Below the pieces are notes generated by a model. It had not been told where the DNA came from and did not search any database. It was given only the letters and a program-made list of their open reading frames with translations. DNA of 64,000 bases from Podarcis raffonei (taxonomy: Eukaryota; Chordata; Lepidosauria; Squamata; Lacertidae), in contig NC_070619.1 of the NCBI RefSeq assembly GCF_027172205.1, positions 2,738,001 to 2,802,000 on the forward strand, read 5' to 3'. Positions within the stretch are counted from its first letter, which is position 1. Each line of letters opens with the position of its first letter. Positions 1 to 10,340 of this stretch are shown here, piece after piece. Both the position numbers and the translations under genes were made by a program.

Positions 1-320
1 CCTCACATGCAGGAAAGGAGGAGGACCCCGAACCAATGTGTGCCCGCCCTTATATAGACATTTTAAATTGCCCACCCTGGAGTCCAAGACCATCCCCAGA
101 CACATCATACCTACATCACAGAAAGGGGTGGTCTACAGCAGAAATATGAGTGCGTTGTTTACCTCCTGTCTGGCAGGTTACCTGTTAATGCTCACTTGAT
201 TGGATACCCTGGGAAGCCTGCGCAGTCTTTTGTAATGATAAATACTTAGTTCCTGAGCCAGGTCGCAGGCTCACCCTATTCATACACAGACATACCCTTA
301 AGACAGGATTTGTGAAGGAA
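1..320 (-). mobile_element. Possible solo LTR-like fragment (fossil, uncertain)
   Basis: On the minus strand a TATATAAGG box near 50-57 is followed by a short GC-richer leader that runs to the window edge, and upstream lies a compact promoter-like block without ORFs. This resembles the U3/R part of an LTR, but no partner LTR, primer site or internal domain is visible. It could equally be unrelated intergenic or JSRP1 upstream sequence. Bases 320-590 are AT-rich and hold nothing I recognise. Confidence 0.22.
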
Positions 321-592
321 AAGACAAGAGGCTTTTCCATTTTCCTTGACCTTGCAGAGAAATCATTTGGTTAATTTGGGAGTCAAAATGGTTCCATGGA
401 TGTTTTCCTGTGCTGCTTCAGACATGTGGTTTATATATTTATGTACGTGTTTGCTTGGTACATTTATGAACATTTATTATATATATAAGACCTTAATTTT
501 TTTATTTCAAAACTAAGAATGCTGCCTTGTGCCAGCTCTGAATGCAAATGATGTGCATTCCCAATTAGCTACAGCCCTTTCCCCAAACTCTC

Positions 593-735
593 AGTAGCTC
601 AGTTGATAAGAGCATGAAACTCTTAATCTTAGGGTGGTGGGTTCAAGTCCCATATGAGGCAAAATATTCCTGAATTGCAAGGGGTTGGGCTAGATGATCA
701 TCAGGGTACCTTCCAACTCAATGAGTCTATGATGT
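593..735 (+). repeat. SINE: tRNA-Lys-like head with CR1-like tail
   Basis: The first ~70 bases read like a tRNA-Lys(CTT) gene: an A-box (TAGCTCAGTTGATAAGAGCA), an anticodon-loop region ACTCTTAATCT and a B-box GGTTCAAGTCC. There is no CCA context, and the tail GGGTTGGGCTAGATGA...CCTTCCAACTC is the conserved 3' end of CR1 LINEs. It is therefore a SINE probably mobilised by CR1, not a working tRNA gene. Further copies lie at 24068 and 36162. Confidence 0.75.
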
Positions 736-763
736 CCTTAGTCAACCCCGTATAACACACACA

Positions 764-842
764 GAAGCCTGGTGGATCAGGCCACTGACCCCCTCTAGTC
801 TAGCATCCTGGAAAGCCCCAAAGCAAGAATCAAGAGTATGCA
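764..842 (+). repeat. Fragment of a dispersed squamate repeat (GGATCAGGCC family)
   Basis: The short stretch 'ggtggatcaggcc...ctagtctagcatcctg' recurs in longer form at 25456, 32780 and 34719. The family is unassigned here; no ORF or terminal repeat is visible. Confidence 0.5.
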
Positions 843-861
843 GAAATAGCAAGGTTTCACG

Positions 862-1226
862 GGTGGCGCTGTGGCACAGGTGGCGCTGTGGTCTAAACCA
901 CAGAGCCTAGGACTTGCCGATCAGAAGGTCAGCGGTTCGAATCCCCGCGACGGGGTGAGCTCCTGTTGCTCGGTCCCTGCTCCTGCCCACCTAGCAGTTC
1001 GAAAGCACATCAAAGTGCCAGTAGATAAATAGGTACCGCTCTGGCGGGAAGGTAAACAGTGTTTCCGTGCACTGCTCTGGTTCGCCAGAAGCGGCTTAGT
1101 CATGCTGGCCACATGACCCAGAAGCTGTACGCCGGCCTCGGCCAATAAAGCGAGATCAGTGCTGCAACCCCAGAGTCAGCCATGACTGGACCTAATGGTC
1201 AGGGGTCCCTTTACCCTTTACCTAAC
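862..1226 (+). repeat. Sauria-type SINE (tRNA head, BovB-like tail), duplicated head
   Basis: This copy carries the full hallmark order: GTGGCGCTGTGG head, GATCAGAAGGTC and GGTTCGAATCCCC B-box, the conserved central body with GTAGATAAATAGGTACC and GGCCACATGACC, and the tail ACTGGACCTAATGGTCAGGGG followed by CCCTTTACC. The first ~20 bases of the head occur twice in tandem (from 862 and from about 881). Confidence 0.85.
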
Positions 1227-1230
1227 TGCA

Positions 1231-1600
1231 AGAATCCGATAGCAGGATGATGGAGAGATTCCAAAAAGAATGGTCCAAATTTATGGTACGCTTAGAGAAA
1301 ACCGTACATAAATAAATGCACTCACAGGACTGAAATAAAACTCGTAACGTTTATTGTAAACATTTGGTTAGACCACAAGATGTAATGCTGTAATATAATA
1401 AGGAATGTATGTCTAAAGTATGATACAAAAATTTATTAAGGAATTAGAGACATTTATAGAATCACGCTTAAGTAAGAGCAATGCAGAGAAGCCAGAGGAG
1501 GGGTGGAGGGAAGTTAATTCGGATAAGATATAGGTTAAAAGGAGAATAATATTGTTAGGCTGTATTGTGCTTAAGATATTTGGAAAAAATTAATAAAGAT
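1231..1600 (+). mobile_element. L1-like LINE 3' end fragment
   Basis: Broken reading frames near the left resemble the last residues of an L1 ORF2 (RFQKEWSKF-like), followed by an AT-rich 3'UTR ending in AATAAAGATTATT. It is 5'-truncated and has no intact ORF. Confidence 0.5.
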
Positions 1601-1691
1601 TATTGGGGGGGGAGTGAACAAGAATCAAACAGAATCAAACAGAAGAATCAGACAGAATTAGCAAGAATCAAACAGAAGAGCATTCTCCCGT

Positions 1692-1714
1692 GTGTGTGTG
1701 TGTGTGTGTGTGTT
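1692..1714. repeat. (TG)n microsatellite
   Basis: An uninterrupted TG dinucleotide run. A second short CA run lies at about 1824-1837. The flanks (1600-2020) show no gene. Confidence 0.9.
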
Positions 1715-2021
1715 AAGACAACCAAATTCCCGCTCCCCAAGTTGCACAACCCACAATGCCGAGCATCTTATCTGAGGCAAGCTGAAAACAGCAGCCAAGG
1801 ACCCTGAAATTCCAATCAAACGGACACACACACACACAAAGGCTGCTATTGTGTAATTTCTTCTACAGAGCCGTGAACCTTCATAACAGCATCCTTGAAA
1901 TTGAAAGGAGATTGCTCTTGATCTTCTCCCCAAGTCCCGCCTGGAAATCTCTCTCTGACTTTTAGCAACACGAGGCATCGACAAACACTTCAAAGCGCCA
2001 GAAATTGTTATCCCTGTAGTG

Positions 2022-2140
2022 AAATGCAGTGGTTGGTTTAGAGATGGGGAGACCAGGATTCGAATCCCACCACCCCATGCTCATCCATTTGCTTGTGGGC
2101 CTTGGGCCACTCACCTTAACCTACCTGGCAGGGGCGTTGT
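2022..2140 (+). repeat. tRNA-derived SINE fragment (CAGTGGTT head)
   Basis: The head AATGCAGTGGTTGGTTTAGA, the B-box-like ATTCGAATCCCAC and the downstream CTTGGGCCACTCACCTTAACCTACC match the pattern also seen at 16272, 19482, 30830 and 58566. This is a tRNA-headed SINE family distinct from the Sauria SINE. Confidence 0.6.
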
Positions 2141-2332
2141 GAGGGTAAAATGGGGGGGGGGAGAGAACCATGTGGGAGTCAGAAAACAGCAACAGGGAGA
2201 CAGGTTTCCCCATCCCTGATGGAAGAAGAAGATGCATTCCCCTCTCTTTAGAGAAGGCCTCTTTGGAATAGAGGCATTGTTCCATTTCCTCCATGCAGCA
2301 GAGAAATGCTACTTCCTAGATCAGGAATGGAT

Positions 2333-2684
2333 GGGACGCGGGTGGTGCTGTGGGTTAAACCACAGAGCCTAGGGCTTGCTGATCAGAAGGTCGGCGGTTC
2401 GAATCCCCGCGACAGGGTGAGCTCCTGTTGCTCGGTCCCTGCTCCTGCCAACCTAGCAGTTCGAAAGTACGTCAAAGTGCAAGTAAATAAATAGGTACCA
2501 CTCCGGCGGGAAGGTAAACGGCGTTTCCGTGCGCTGCTCTGGTTCGCCAGAAGCGGCTTAGTCCTGCTGGCCACATGACCCGGAAGCTGTACGCCGGCTC
2601 CCTCGGCCAGTAAAGCGAGATGAGCGCCGCAACCCCAGAGTCGGCCACGACTGGACCTAATGGTCAGGGGTCCCTTTACCTTTA
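2333..2684 (+). repeat. Sauria-type SINE with perfect 16-bp target-site duplication
   Basis: A full-length copy with all SINE hallmarks. The 16 bases CCTAGATCAGGAATGG occur at 2315-2330 and again at 2685-2700, so both ends and the target duplication are exact. This implies LINE-mediated insertion and a fairly young age. Confidence 0.92.
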
Positions 2685-2799
2685 CCTAGATCAGGAATGG
2701 GGAGCTCCTGTGTGTCCCCCCCCAGTTGTCTAACATGGGATGCAACTATTGAAAATAATGAAGAGTCATACGCATTGATTTCTGGGGAAGAAATCAGCT

Positions 2800-3285
2800 T
2801 ACTAGTGTGTCCAATTCTGGGCACCACAATTTTAAAAAGATGTTGACAAAGCCGAAAGGTGTGCAGAGGTGGGCAACCAAGATGATTAAGGAAACCAAGC
2901 CTTGTGAGGAACGGTTGAAGGAGCTGGGTGTGTTCAGCCTGAAAAAGAGGAGACAGAGAGGAGATAGGATAGCCATCTTCCAATAGCTCAAGGGCTGTAA
3001 CATGGAGGATGGAGCAAGCTTGTTTTCTCCTGCTCTGGAAGGTAGGACTCGAACCCATGGCTTCAAGTTACAAGAAAGGAGATTCCGACTAAACAAAAAT
3101 TTATGATGGTAAGAGCTGTTTGACAGTGAAAAGGAGGTGCTGGACTATCTTTCCTTGGAGGTTTTTAAGCAGAAGCTGGATGAGCAGCTGTCATGGATGG
3201 TTTAGCTGTGATTCCTGCATTGCAGGGGGTTGGGCTGGATGACCTTTGGGGTCCCTTCCAACTCTATGATTCTATGAGCCCATAG
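2800..3285 (+). mobile_element. CR1 LINE 3' end
   Basis: The sequence runs through the typical CR1 3' region (GGCACCACAATTT, AAGGTGTGCAGAGG, AGATAGGATAGCCATC, TTGGAGGTTTTTAAGCAGA) and ends in CCTTCCAACTCTATGATTCTATGA, the CR1 terminal octamer repeat. It is 5'-truncated, with no intact ORF. Confidence 0.85.
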
Positions 3286-3366
3286 TATGTATTATTTTAG
3301 AAAACTGCTTAGAGGGCCTCTTCAGTGTTCAGATGAAATAAACCACTAGAATTCCTCCCATTTCAG

Positions 3367-6300
3367 GGTATAGAGAGGAAGGATGTAGACAGGCTTCACG
3401 TGGTCGAGCAAGACCTCGATGAGTTCGTGGACAGCATCGGAGAAGCAGCTTCCTCCACGCTTCCCGAGCCGTCGCTGGAAGCGGAGGAGCCCCCAGCTCC
3501 CGAGAAGGTCCCCGCAAAACAGCCCCGAGCTGAGCAAGTGGCGGAAAAAGTCCTGCGGGCTGAAAGGGTGGTGGAGAGAGCACCCCGAGCAGAAAAAAAC
3601 TCCGGGATGGATAAGGTGGCTGAGAAGGTTCCCCGATCGGAGAAGGCGCCCCGTGTTGAGAAGACGGCACGGGCAGAGAAGCCGGCAGAGAAAGTGCGGC
3701 CTGCAGCTCCAGCAGGTATGCGGTTTCCTTGGGGCCGGATGCACGCGTGACGACAGCATTGCTTCCTACTTGTAAAGGCAGAAATTGCAGGGACTTGGGG
3801 GCTGGATTTGGATCCAGGCCAGGGGGCAGGAGGGTGGGTTTCCAACCTTCACTTTAGCAGCATAGGAAGCTTCCTTAGACCGAGTCGGACCATTATTCCA
3901 TGTAGCTCAGGGCTGCCTACTCTGACTGGCAGCGGTTTTCCCGGGTTTCAGACAATGGAATCTTTCTGAACCCACCTGGAGATTTTGGGACTTTCCTTCA
4001 TGGTCCTGAGCCAATTTAAACTCAGAAGCCTCTCTCCAGGATATCAGACAGGGGACATTCCCAGCCTTACTGGGAGACACTGAGGATTGAACCCAGGACA
4101 TTCTGCATTCAGAGCAGCTGTTCTACTCCTGCATTGTGGCCTTTTCCTTAAAACTACAGTAAGAGGCTAGTCCTCAAGGTCCTTTCCTCCTTGTAGCATG
4201 TGTGTGTGCCTGTCCAGACAGCTTTCTTGGTTTGGAGGGCGGGGAAAAACTAAGAGGGGTGGGGGACAAGGGAGATGAGCAACAGGGAACACAAACAAGG
4301 CGGCACTTGTGCTCATTAGGGCTGGGTAAAATATCAATATAAGGGACACGGGTGGCGCTGTGGGTTAAACCACAGAGCCTAGGGCTTGCCGATCAGAAGG
4401 TCGGCAGTTCGAATCCCCACGACGAGGTGAGCTCCCGTTGCTTGGTCCCAGCTCCTGCCAACCTAGCAGTTCGAAAGCACCTCAAAGTGCAAGTAGATAA
4501 ATAGGTACCGCTCTGGAGGGAAGGTAAACGGCGTTTCCATGTGCTGCTCTGGTTTGCCAGAAGCGGCTTAGTCATGCTGGCCACATGACCCGGAAGCTGT
4601 ACGCCGACTCCCTCAGCCAATAAAGCGAGATGAGCACCGCAACCCCAGAGTCGGCCAAGACTGGACCTAATGGTCAGGGGTACCTTTACCTTTATTATAT
4701 CAATATATCGTCCAAAACTAGTTCAAAGTCCATAGTGTGATATTGGTTTCATAATTTTTTGGCCTAGCAAAATATCGCAAATCATGATGTGTGTCTTAAC
4801 ACTGAATGTCCCCCCCGATGGACCCACCAAAAACAGCCTTTGGGTCACAGCAGGAGGTCCAGTGTGCCCAACTCTCTCCCTCTCTCTGTTCTCTCCTGGA
4901 AGCCACAAAGACTGTCCCGGCTAAGAGGAAAGCAGAGGCCCGCACTGCAGGGCCAACAAAGGACACACTCCCTTGGGAGGGCCTGACCCTGAACAAATGC
5001 CTCGTGGTCGCCTCCTGCCTCGCCCTCCTCAGTGTCAGCTGCCAGGTGGTTCAAGGTAAGGGAGAAGAGCGGTTTCAGGATAGGACCAGCTGCTTACTGG
5101 AACACAGAATCATGGAATTGTAGAGTTGGAAGGCACTGTGAGGATCATCTAGTCCAGCAGTTCTCAACCTTGGGTCCCCAGATGTTTTGGACTACAACTC
5201 CCATCATCCCTGAGCTCTGGCCTTGCTAGCTAGGGGTGATGGGAGTTGTAGTTCAACAACATATGGGGACCCGCAGGTTGAGAAAGCCTGATCTAGCCCA
5301 TGGGTAGGCAAACTAAGGCCCAGGGGCTGGATCTGGCCCAATTGCCTTCTCAATCCGACCCGTGGATGGTTTGGGAATCAGTGTGTTTTTACATGAGTAG
5401 AATGTGTGCTTTTATTCAAAATGCACCTCTGGGTTATTTGTGGGGCATAGGAATTTGTTCCTTCTTTTTTTTCTTCAAAATATAGTCTGGCCCCCCACAA
5501 GGTCTGAGGGACGGTGGACTGGCCCCCTGCTGAAAAAGTTTGCTGATCCCTGAATTCTAGTCCAACCCCCTGCAAGGCAGGAATAGGCAGCTGTCCCAGG
5601 CAGGGATCGAACCTGCAGCCTTGGGTTATCAGCACCACTCTCCAAGCAGCTGAGCTATCCACTTGGGTAGTGAGCTCCTTCTGTTCAGGGACCCCCTTTT
5701 GCAGTTAGGAAAACCCCACATTTGTTGAGTGGGACACAGGAGTAAAAGGGCTCGGGGTCCTATCCAAGTTGCAGCCAAACCGCAAATTTCTTGTCCTCAT
5801 GGTTCAAAAAAAAAAGCACAAATTCTGCCTTGTACCTGATGTTAGTCATATTCAGAGTATGATTAGAGTGTGGTGCTGATAATGCCAAGGTTGCAGGTTC
5901 GATCCCTGCAAGGGACAGCTGCATATTCCTGCACTGCAAGGGGTTGGACTGGATGACCCTCAGGGGTCCCTTCCAACCCTATGATTCTATTATTCTATTT
6001 TGCCTCAGAGTGGGTGGTACTGTCCCCTGGGGGGGGGGGATGTTGGGATTACCTAGGTGGGAGCTAAGAAGCGAGGGGGCATCAAGGGGACACTGGATAG
6101 CGTTGCCATATTTCAGAAAGTGAAAATCTGGACTCAAATCCATTCTGAATAACACTTTTACAGTCATATCTCGGGTTACAGCTGCTTCAGGTTGCGTTTT
6201 TTCGGGTTACGGACCACCGAAACCTGGAAGTACCAGAACACGTTACTTCCGGGTTTTGGCGGTCGCGCATGCACAGAAGTGCTAAATAGCGCAGGTCGCA

Positions 6301-8044
6301 AATGCTGTGGGTTGCGAACATGCATCCCGCACGGATCACATTCGCAACCCGAATGTCCACTGTATAAGGTAGCAGGCTCTGGGCATTAATTTTTTTTGAG
6401 GCAAGGAAGTGGTTTGGGAACCACTGTCTCAGATCTATTAATTTCGGGGGGGGGAGGGGGTGCTACTCTGAGTAGAATTTGTTCCAGGTGTCTGCCTTGC
6501 TTGGCCAGTCAAGAACAGAAGGCTCTTCTTCTCCAGAGGATTCCCTCCAGGCAGGGTTTGAAATTAGCCAGGCGCCAGGCACGTTTTGCACCTGGATATC
6601 AACCACTTGCGACCAGGTGAAGATTCCTGGGTGCCAGGATGGTGCCTGACGTCTCCACCATCCGGGGATCCTTGGATCGGGCCTGTTTTCACACACTAAG
6701 GTCCCATCCTGTAGAATTCAATCCATTATATTTTATCCGCACAATCAGAATGAATTTCAGGAACCAAATTGCTTTTTCTGTGCAGCCTGAGCAGGAGCCG
6801 TGAAGAGCATTTTAGTGAATTGTCGTCGCTTGTCTTGGCTTTCCCCACTGCCCTGCTCAGAGTTGGGAAGAATATTCCTGCGTTATGAATGGTCTGTGTC
6901 TCCATTAAGAAAAAGGAGTCGGAATAGGCCAATAGATATGTGAACTGGGCAAAGTGACTTTTCTAAGTTCTCAAAGCTCTTAACTGGGCTCAAGGTTGTC
7001 ATCTGAACCGAGAATCAATCACAGTCAGTCCATCATTTGAAAAATAAGACTTTGCCCCCAAAGTAGACATTCCGTTTTGGCGACTATAACCCTGGTTCAA
7101 GGAGCCATTTGGCACCTAGGTTATATCTGTGTTTCTAACACTGGCTCTGGGTCCAGGAAGGCTGGAGCATGGAGCGCGGTGGGAGACGTTGCTTCAGCAA
7201 GGAAGCAACTCAGAGTAGGATCTGCAAGCTCCACTCCTTCCTGGCTCTCAGCCTGGCCCTGATCCAAGCAGGCCTGATCAACACCCTTCTCTGAGTAGCT
7301 TCCCACGGGCCCATGGGTGGCAGTTCTCAAACTCTCATCCAGCTCCACCTGCCAGCCAGAATCAGTGGGTTCTTCCTGCGGTTGTCTCTGGCGCCACCTG
7401 CTGTTGGGCTCCCTGCCTTCCCTCCAACCAGTCCCAAAGTGCACCAGCCGCCACTGGCTAGGATCAATCCCCATTTCCCCCTAATTCAGGAAGGCTGGTG
7501 CTTGGGGCTAAAAGGGAGATGTTGCTTCAGCTGCGAAGCAGCTCGGACTAGGATCTTAGAGATGGAGGATGTAGGCAATTCCCAGATTTGCAACATCCGC
7601 AAAAAAAGTGCACCTGCTTTTTGGTATTGGAGCACATCAAAGGTCACCTCTCCTTTCCCACAGACATTGTCGACTACGGTGGGGAAATCCTTGAGGCCGA
7701 GTTGAGCGCTTGGACATCTCAAGACGGCAGCGTTGGGGAAGCGGTGAGTCGAGATGACAAATGGGTGGATGGAAAGCAGGAAAATATGCCCAATTCCAGC
7801 AAAGCAGGTTGTGTCCATCCATGGCAGAGGATGCTGAATTGGGGCCCCACCCACTGCAAACTGCCCTTCTATTACTGCTACTTCTAAGGAGAATGCTTCA
7901 TCCTGGAGCGGGGGGTGGGAAAAGCTGATGCCCTCCAGATTAAAGTTGTTGTTGCTGATGTTGTTTTGATGTTTTATTGTGTTTTTAACTCTGTTGGGAG
8001 CCTTCCAGAGTAGCTGGGGAAACCCAGCCAGATGAGTGGGGTAA

Positions 8045-8084
<40 letters not shown>

Positions 8085-9620
8085 GGCATCCAGGGGTGGT
8101 CAAACTGCTGTGTGAGCAGAACTGCAATGCCCTCCCTGGGGCGCAATCCTGGGCAGTGCGTCTGGGGGTCCTGGGCTGCCCAGACAAGACCCCTCTCTCA
8201 TCCTCACTGACAGGGTCCAAAGGAGAGCAGTGGAAGACCTTTGGCACCAGCTTGGCTGAAGGAGTTGCCCGAAGGAGACACTCAAGCCTTAGGGACTCCG
8301 CTGCTCTGTTTATTCTCCCAGAGATGTCCCGCAAGGCGTTTATGCATTTCTTTATTTAACAAATGCATTTATTTATCAAATGTATAGAATACTTTGTGGC
8401 CTCAAGCCATTAAAGCAGTATTTGAGGCAGAATAATAGCTTTTTCGTGGCGCTGTGGGTTAAACCACAGAGCCTAGGGCTTGCTGATCAGAAGGTCAGCG
8501 GTTCGAATCCCCACGACGGGGTGAGCTCCTGTTGCTCGGTCCCTGCTCCTGCCAACCTAGCAGTTCGAAAGCACGTCAAAGTGCAAGTAGATAAATAGGT
8601 ACCGCTCCGGCCAATAAAGCGAGATGAGCGCCGCAACCCCAGAGTCGGCCACGACTGGACCTAATGGTCAGGGGTCCCTTTAAAGGTAAAGGTACCCCTC
8701 CCCGTACGGGCCAGTCGTGTCCGACTCTAGGGTTGTGCGCTCATCTCACTTAAGAGGCCGGGAGCCAGCGCTGTCCGCAGACACTTCCGGCTCACGTGGC
8801 CAGCGTGACGAAGCTGCTCTGGCGAGCCGGCACCAGCGCAGCACACGGAAACGCCGTTTACCTTCCCGCTATAAAGCGGTACCTATTTATCTACTTGCAC
8901 TTAAGAGTGCTTTCGAACTGCTAGTTGGGCAGGAGCTGGGACCGAAAGACGGGAGCTCACCCCGCCGCGGGGATTCGAACCGCCGGAGTTGTGGTCCCAC
9001 AATGTCCAGAGGCTGTTTTTGGTGACACCCGTTGTGTTTGTTTGTGTGTTTTCTTCCCACTCCAGGAAGAACTCTGGTTTTATGAGAGGTGGCTGAACTG
9101 GTCGGACATGGACGAACCACCTGACATTGAGGAGGAGGAGGAGGAGGAGGAGGAAGAGGAAAGCCTCGAAGTCGAAGAGGAGGAGCCCACTGAAGAGGAG
9201 GAGGAGCCAGAGGAAGAGGAGGAGGAGCCAGAGGAGGGAGGGGGAGGAGCTAAAGTCAAGCAGAGGAAAAGGCCGGAGAAAGCTACCCGGAGAGAGAGGG
9301 TCTCCAAGGAGAAGTCCCAGAAAGGTCGCAAGGACCTAGAGGAAGAGGAGGAGGAGGAGGAAGAGGAAGAGGAGCCTGTTCGCAGCAAGCGGCCTCTGCG
9401 GGAGGGGAAGCGGAAAGAGCAGCGCGAGGAGAGGAGGAGCCGACAGCCCAAACCCGAAGCCAAGGCCCACAAGCAGGAGGAAGGGAAGGGGCGCCCCAAG
9501 GACGGGCGCGACCGTGGGAAAGAGCGGGACCACAAGGCCCACGAGCAGAGAGGCCGGAAGCCCTTGCGGGTGCAGCGCCCGCTCTTCCCCCTGCAGAAGC
9601 CTGCCAGGCGGCACGACTGA
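3367..9620 (+). CDS. JSRP1: Junctional sarcoplasmic reticulum protein 1 (JP-45), 5' end missing
   Basis: Four exons join in phase: 3367-3715, 4903-5055, 7664-7743 and 9066-9620 (378 residues plus TGA). Each has AG/GT borders. Exon 1 is Glu/Lys/Pro-rich with PRAEK-like repeats. Exon 2 carries LPWEGLTLNKCLVVASCLAL, very close to the LPWGDLSLNKCLVLAS membrane segment of mammalian JSRP1. Exon 3 (DIVDYGGEILEAELSAW) is short. Exon 4 starts EELWFYERWLNWSDMDEPP, then turns into long Glu runs and a basic Lys/Arg-rich tail. In mammals JSRP1 is a single-pass protein of the skeletal muscle triad that binds Cav1.1 on the cytosolic side and calsequestrin with its charged luminal tail. The first exon with the start codon was not found in 1-3366 and probably lies to the left. 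The gene is tail-to-tail with AMH, as in mammals. The assignment rests on the membrane segment, overall charge pattern and synteny. Confidence 0.85.
3858..4135 (-). repeat. tRNA-Ala-like SINE (minus)
   Basis: Read on the minus strand it starts with a tRNA-like head (AGAGCA/GCTCTGAATGCAGAA, then GGTTCAATCC) and ends with GGTCCGACTCGGTCTAAGGAAGCTTCC, the common squamate tRNA-Ala SINE arrangement. It lies in JSRP1 intron 1. Related copies are at 36481 and 48664. Confidence 0.65.
4346..4693 (+). repeat. Sauria-type SINE
   Basis: Full-length copy in JSRP1 intron 1 with tail CAGGGGTACCTTTACC. The flanks share ATATCAATATA (about 4331 and 4697), a probable target duplication. Confidence 0.88.
5156..5291. 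mobile_element. hAT-type MITE (CAGCAGTTCTCAACCTTGGG ends)
   Basis: Inverted ends AGCAGTTCTCAACCT.../...GGTTGAGAAAGCCTG enclose two inverted stretches (ACTACAACTCCCATCA and TGATGGGAGTTGTAGT). The 8-mer TCTAGTCC precedes it (5148-5155) and TCTAGCCC follows (5292-5299), as expected for hAT elements. Confidence 0.7.
5300..5555. mobile_element. hAT-type MITE (GGTAGGCAAACTAAGGCCC ends)
   Basis: One end is ATGGGTAGGCAAACTAAGGC and the other GAAAAAGTTTGCTGATCCCTGA, imperfect inverted ends of the Charlie type. It is flanked by TCTAGCCC (5292) and TCTAGTCC (5556). A second copy in the same orientation is at 18804-19060. Confidence 0.7.
5861..5999 (+). repeat. tRNA-Ile-like/CR1-tail SINE
   Basis: A tRNA-Ile-like half (GAGTGTGGTGCTGATAATGC, GGTTCGATCCCTGC) runs into a CR1 tail (GGGGTTGGACTGGATGACCC...CCTATGATTCTATTATTCTA). 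The head is 5'-truncated. It lies in JSRP1 intron 2. Confidence 0.7.
6159..6364. mobile_element. Mariner-like MITE, TA-flanked
   Basis: The element lies between TA dinucleotides, with left end CAGTCATATCTCGGGTTAC and right end GCAACCCGAATGTCCACTG as imperfect inverted ends. It is about 200 bp and non-coding, in JSRP1 intron 2. Confidence 0.65.
6365..7663. other. JSRP1 intron 2 remainder
   Basis: No gene seen. Two imperfect copies of a ~75-base block (about 7140-7215 and 7485-7557, sharing CAGGAAGGCTGG and GTTGCTTCAGC...GGATCT) suggest a local duplication or an old repeat. Confidence 0.4.
7930..8084 (+). mobile_element. CR1/L2-type LINE extreme 3' end with (ATT)n tail
   Basis: The sequence CTGGGGAAACCCAGCCAGATG, then GGGGTAATATT and an ATT run (about 8044-8084), is the sense version of the LINE ends found on the minus strand at 11598, 14998, 16538 and 32050. 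Only the 3'UTR remains. Confidence 0.65.
8440..8683 (+). repeat. Sauria-type SINE with internal deletion
   Basis: The head and first half are normal, then GGTACCGCTCC jumps directly to GGCCAATAAAGCGAG. About 100 central bases (GGAAGGTAAACGG to GGCTCCCTC in other copies) are missing. The tail is intact and touches the next SINE. Confidence 0.85.
8684..8995 (-). repeat. Sauria-type SINE, minus, divergent subfamily
   Basis: It starts AAAGGTAAAGGTACCCCTCC and ends near GGGGATTCGAACCGCCGGA. The tail reads CCAGTCGTGTCCGACTCTAGG, closer to the BovB LINE end than the other copies. It is tail-to-tail with the SINE ending at 8683 and lies ~70 bp upstream of the last JSRP1 exon. Confidence 0.82.
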
Positions 9621-10340
9621 GACCCCTCCGCCGTGGGAAGCAGCGCTCCCAAACACCCCCTGCCCCCTCGAACAGGCGGGCGCAGGGGCCCAGGCAACTC
9701 TGGAGCAGTGCGAGACCCGCTTGCTTGCGTCTCACAAACTTCCCCTTGGCCCCACTTCCCAGACATGTAATACCGAGGCCCTGCCACCTGCAGAGGGATC
9801 TTGGGCCACGGCCAAGGACTTGTCTGCCCAGCCCAGGAGATCCCTCTGACCTCAAGAAAGCCTCTCCCACCCCACCCCCATTTTCTTCTCTCTTTTTTGG
9901 GGTGTTCACGCCTCCCTCCCAATAACGGGGCAGGGGGAGGCGCCCCGCAACGGCAAGGAGAAGTTGCAGTGTTTGCTAAACCGGCTTGTGACGGACGGTG
10001 AGGCCTTTGTGCTAGACTCTGCTGCTTTGGTAGATGGAAGACCCCCCCCCCCCGAAACCTTGAGATATCGCCCCCTAAGCAGTGGGGTTGGCTCACACAT
10101 CCACACCCCATACATCAGTGCCTGGAAAAAAAGACAGATTGAACCATCCATTCCTCCTTTGTCACAAAGCAGTTTTCAGAGGTGGTGTGAATCCTGATTC
10201 CTCTCCATCGTGTTTGCAGTCTTAAATTCAGCTCCCACCTTTTATTCTCCAGCCAATTTTCTCGATTTTTCCCCCTTAAAAGAACTCTTCTCTTTTCTCC
10301 CCACCCCTTTGGCTTAAATCTGTTTATAATACATCGGTTA

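Larger units (their letters stand above)
5104..5670 (-). repeat. tRNA-Ile-like/CR1-tail SINE split by two hAT MITEs
   Basis: The CR1-like tail is at 5104-5155 (AATCATGGAATTGTAGAGTT on the plus strand) and the tRNA-like head at 5556-5670 (GATCGAACCTGCAGCCTTGGG, then TTATCAGCACCACTCTCC). On the minus strand the head reads GTGGTGCTGATAAC...GGTTCGATCC, like tRNA-Ile(AAT). Two hAT elements sit between the halves. Confidence 0.65.

Noticed and set aside
593-660. Functional tRNA-Lys gene
   Set aside because: Stem mismatches and a CR1 tail show it is a SINE; similar tRNA-like heads recur across the window.
921-1145. Recurrent ~75-codon minus ORFs (GFEPPTF-like ends) at 921, 2383, 4393, 36879, 44409
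   Set aside because: They are all the reverse translation of the Sauria SINE body.
1-3366. First exon of JSRP1
   Set aside because: No ATG-bearing frame with a good donor and matching phase was found; the 5' end is most likely outside the window.
9080-10111. 343-codon minus-strand ORF
   Set aside because: It is the shadow of the JSRP1 Glu-rich exon (poly-Ser from reversed GAG runs) plus its 3'UTR; no domain.
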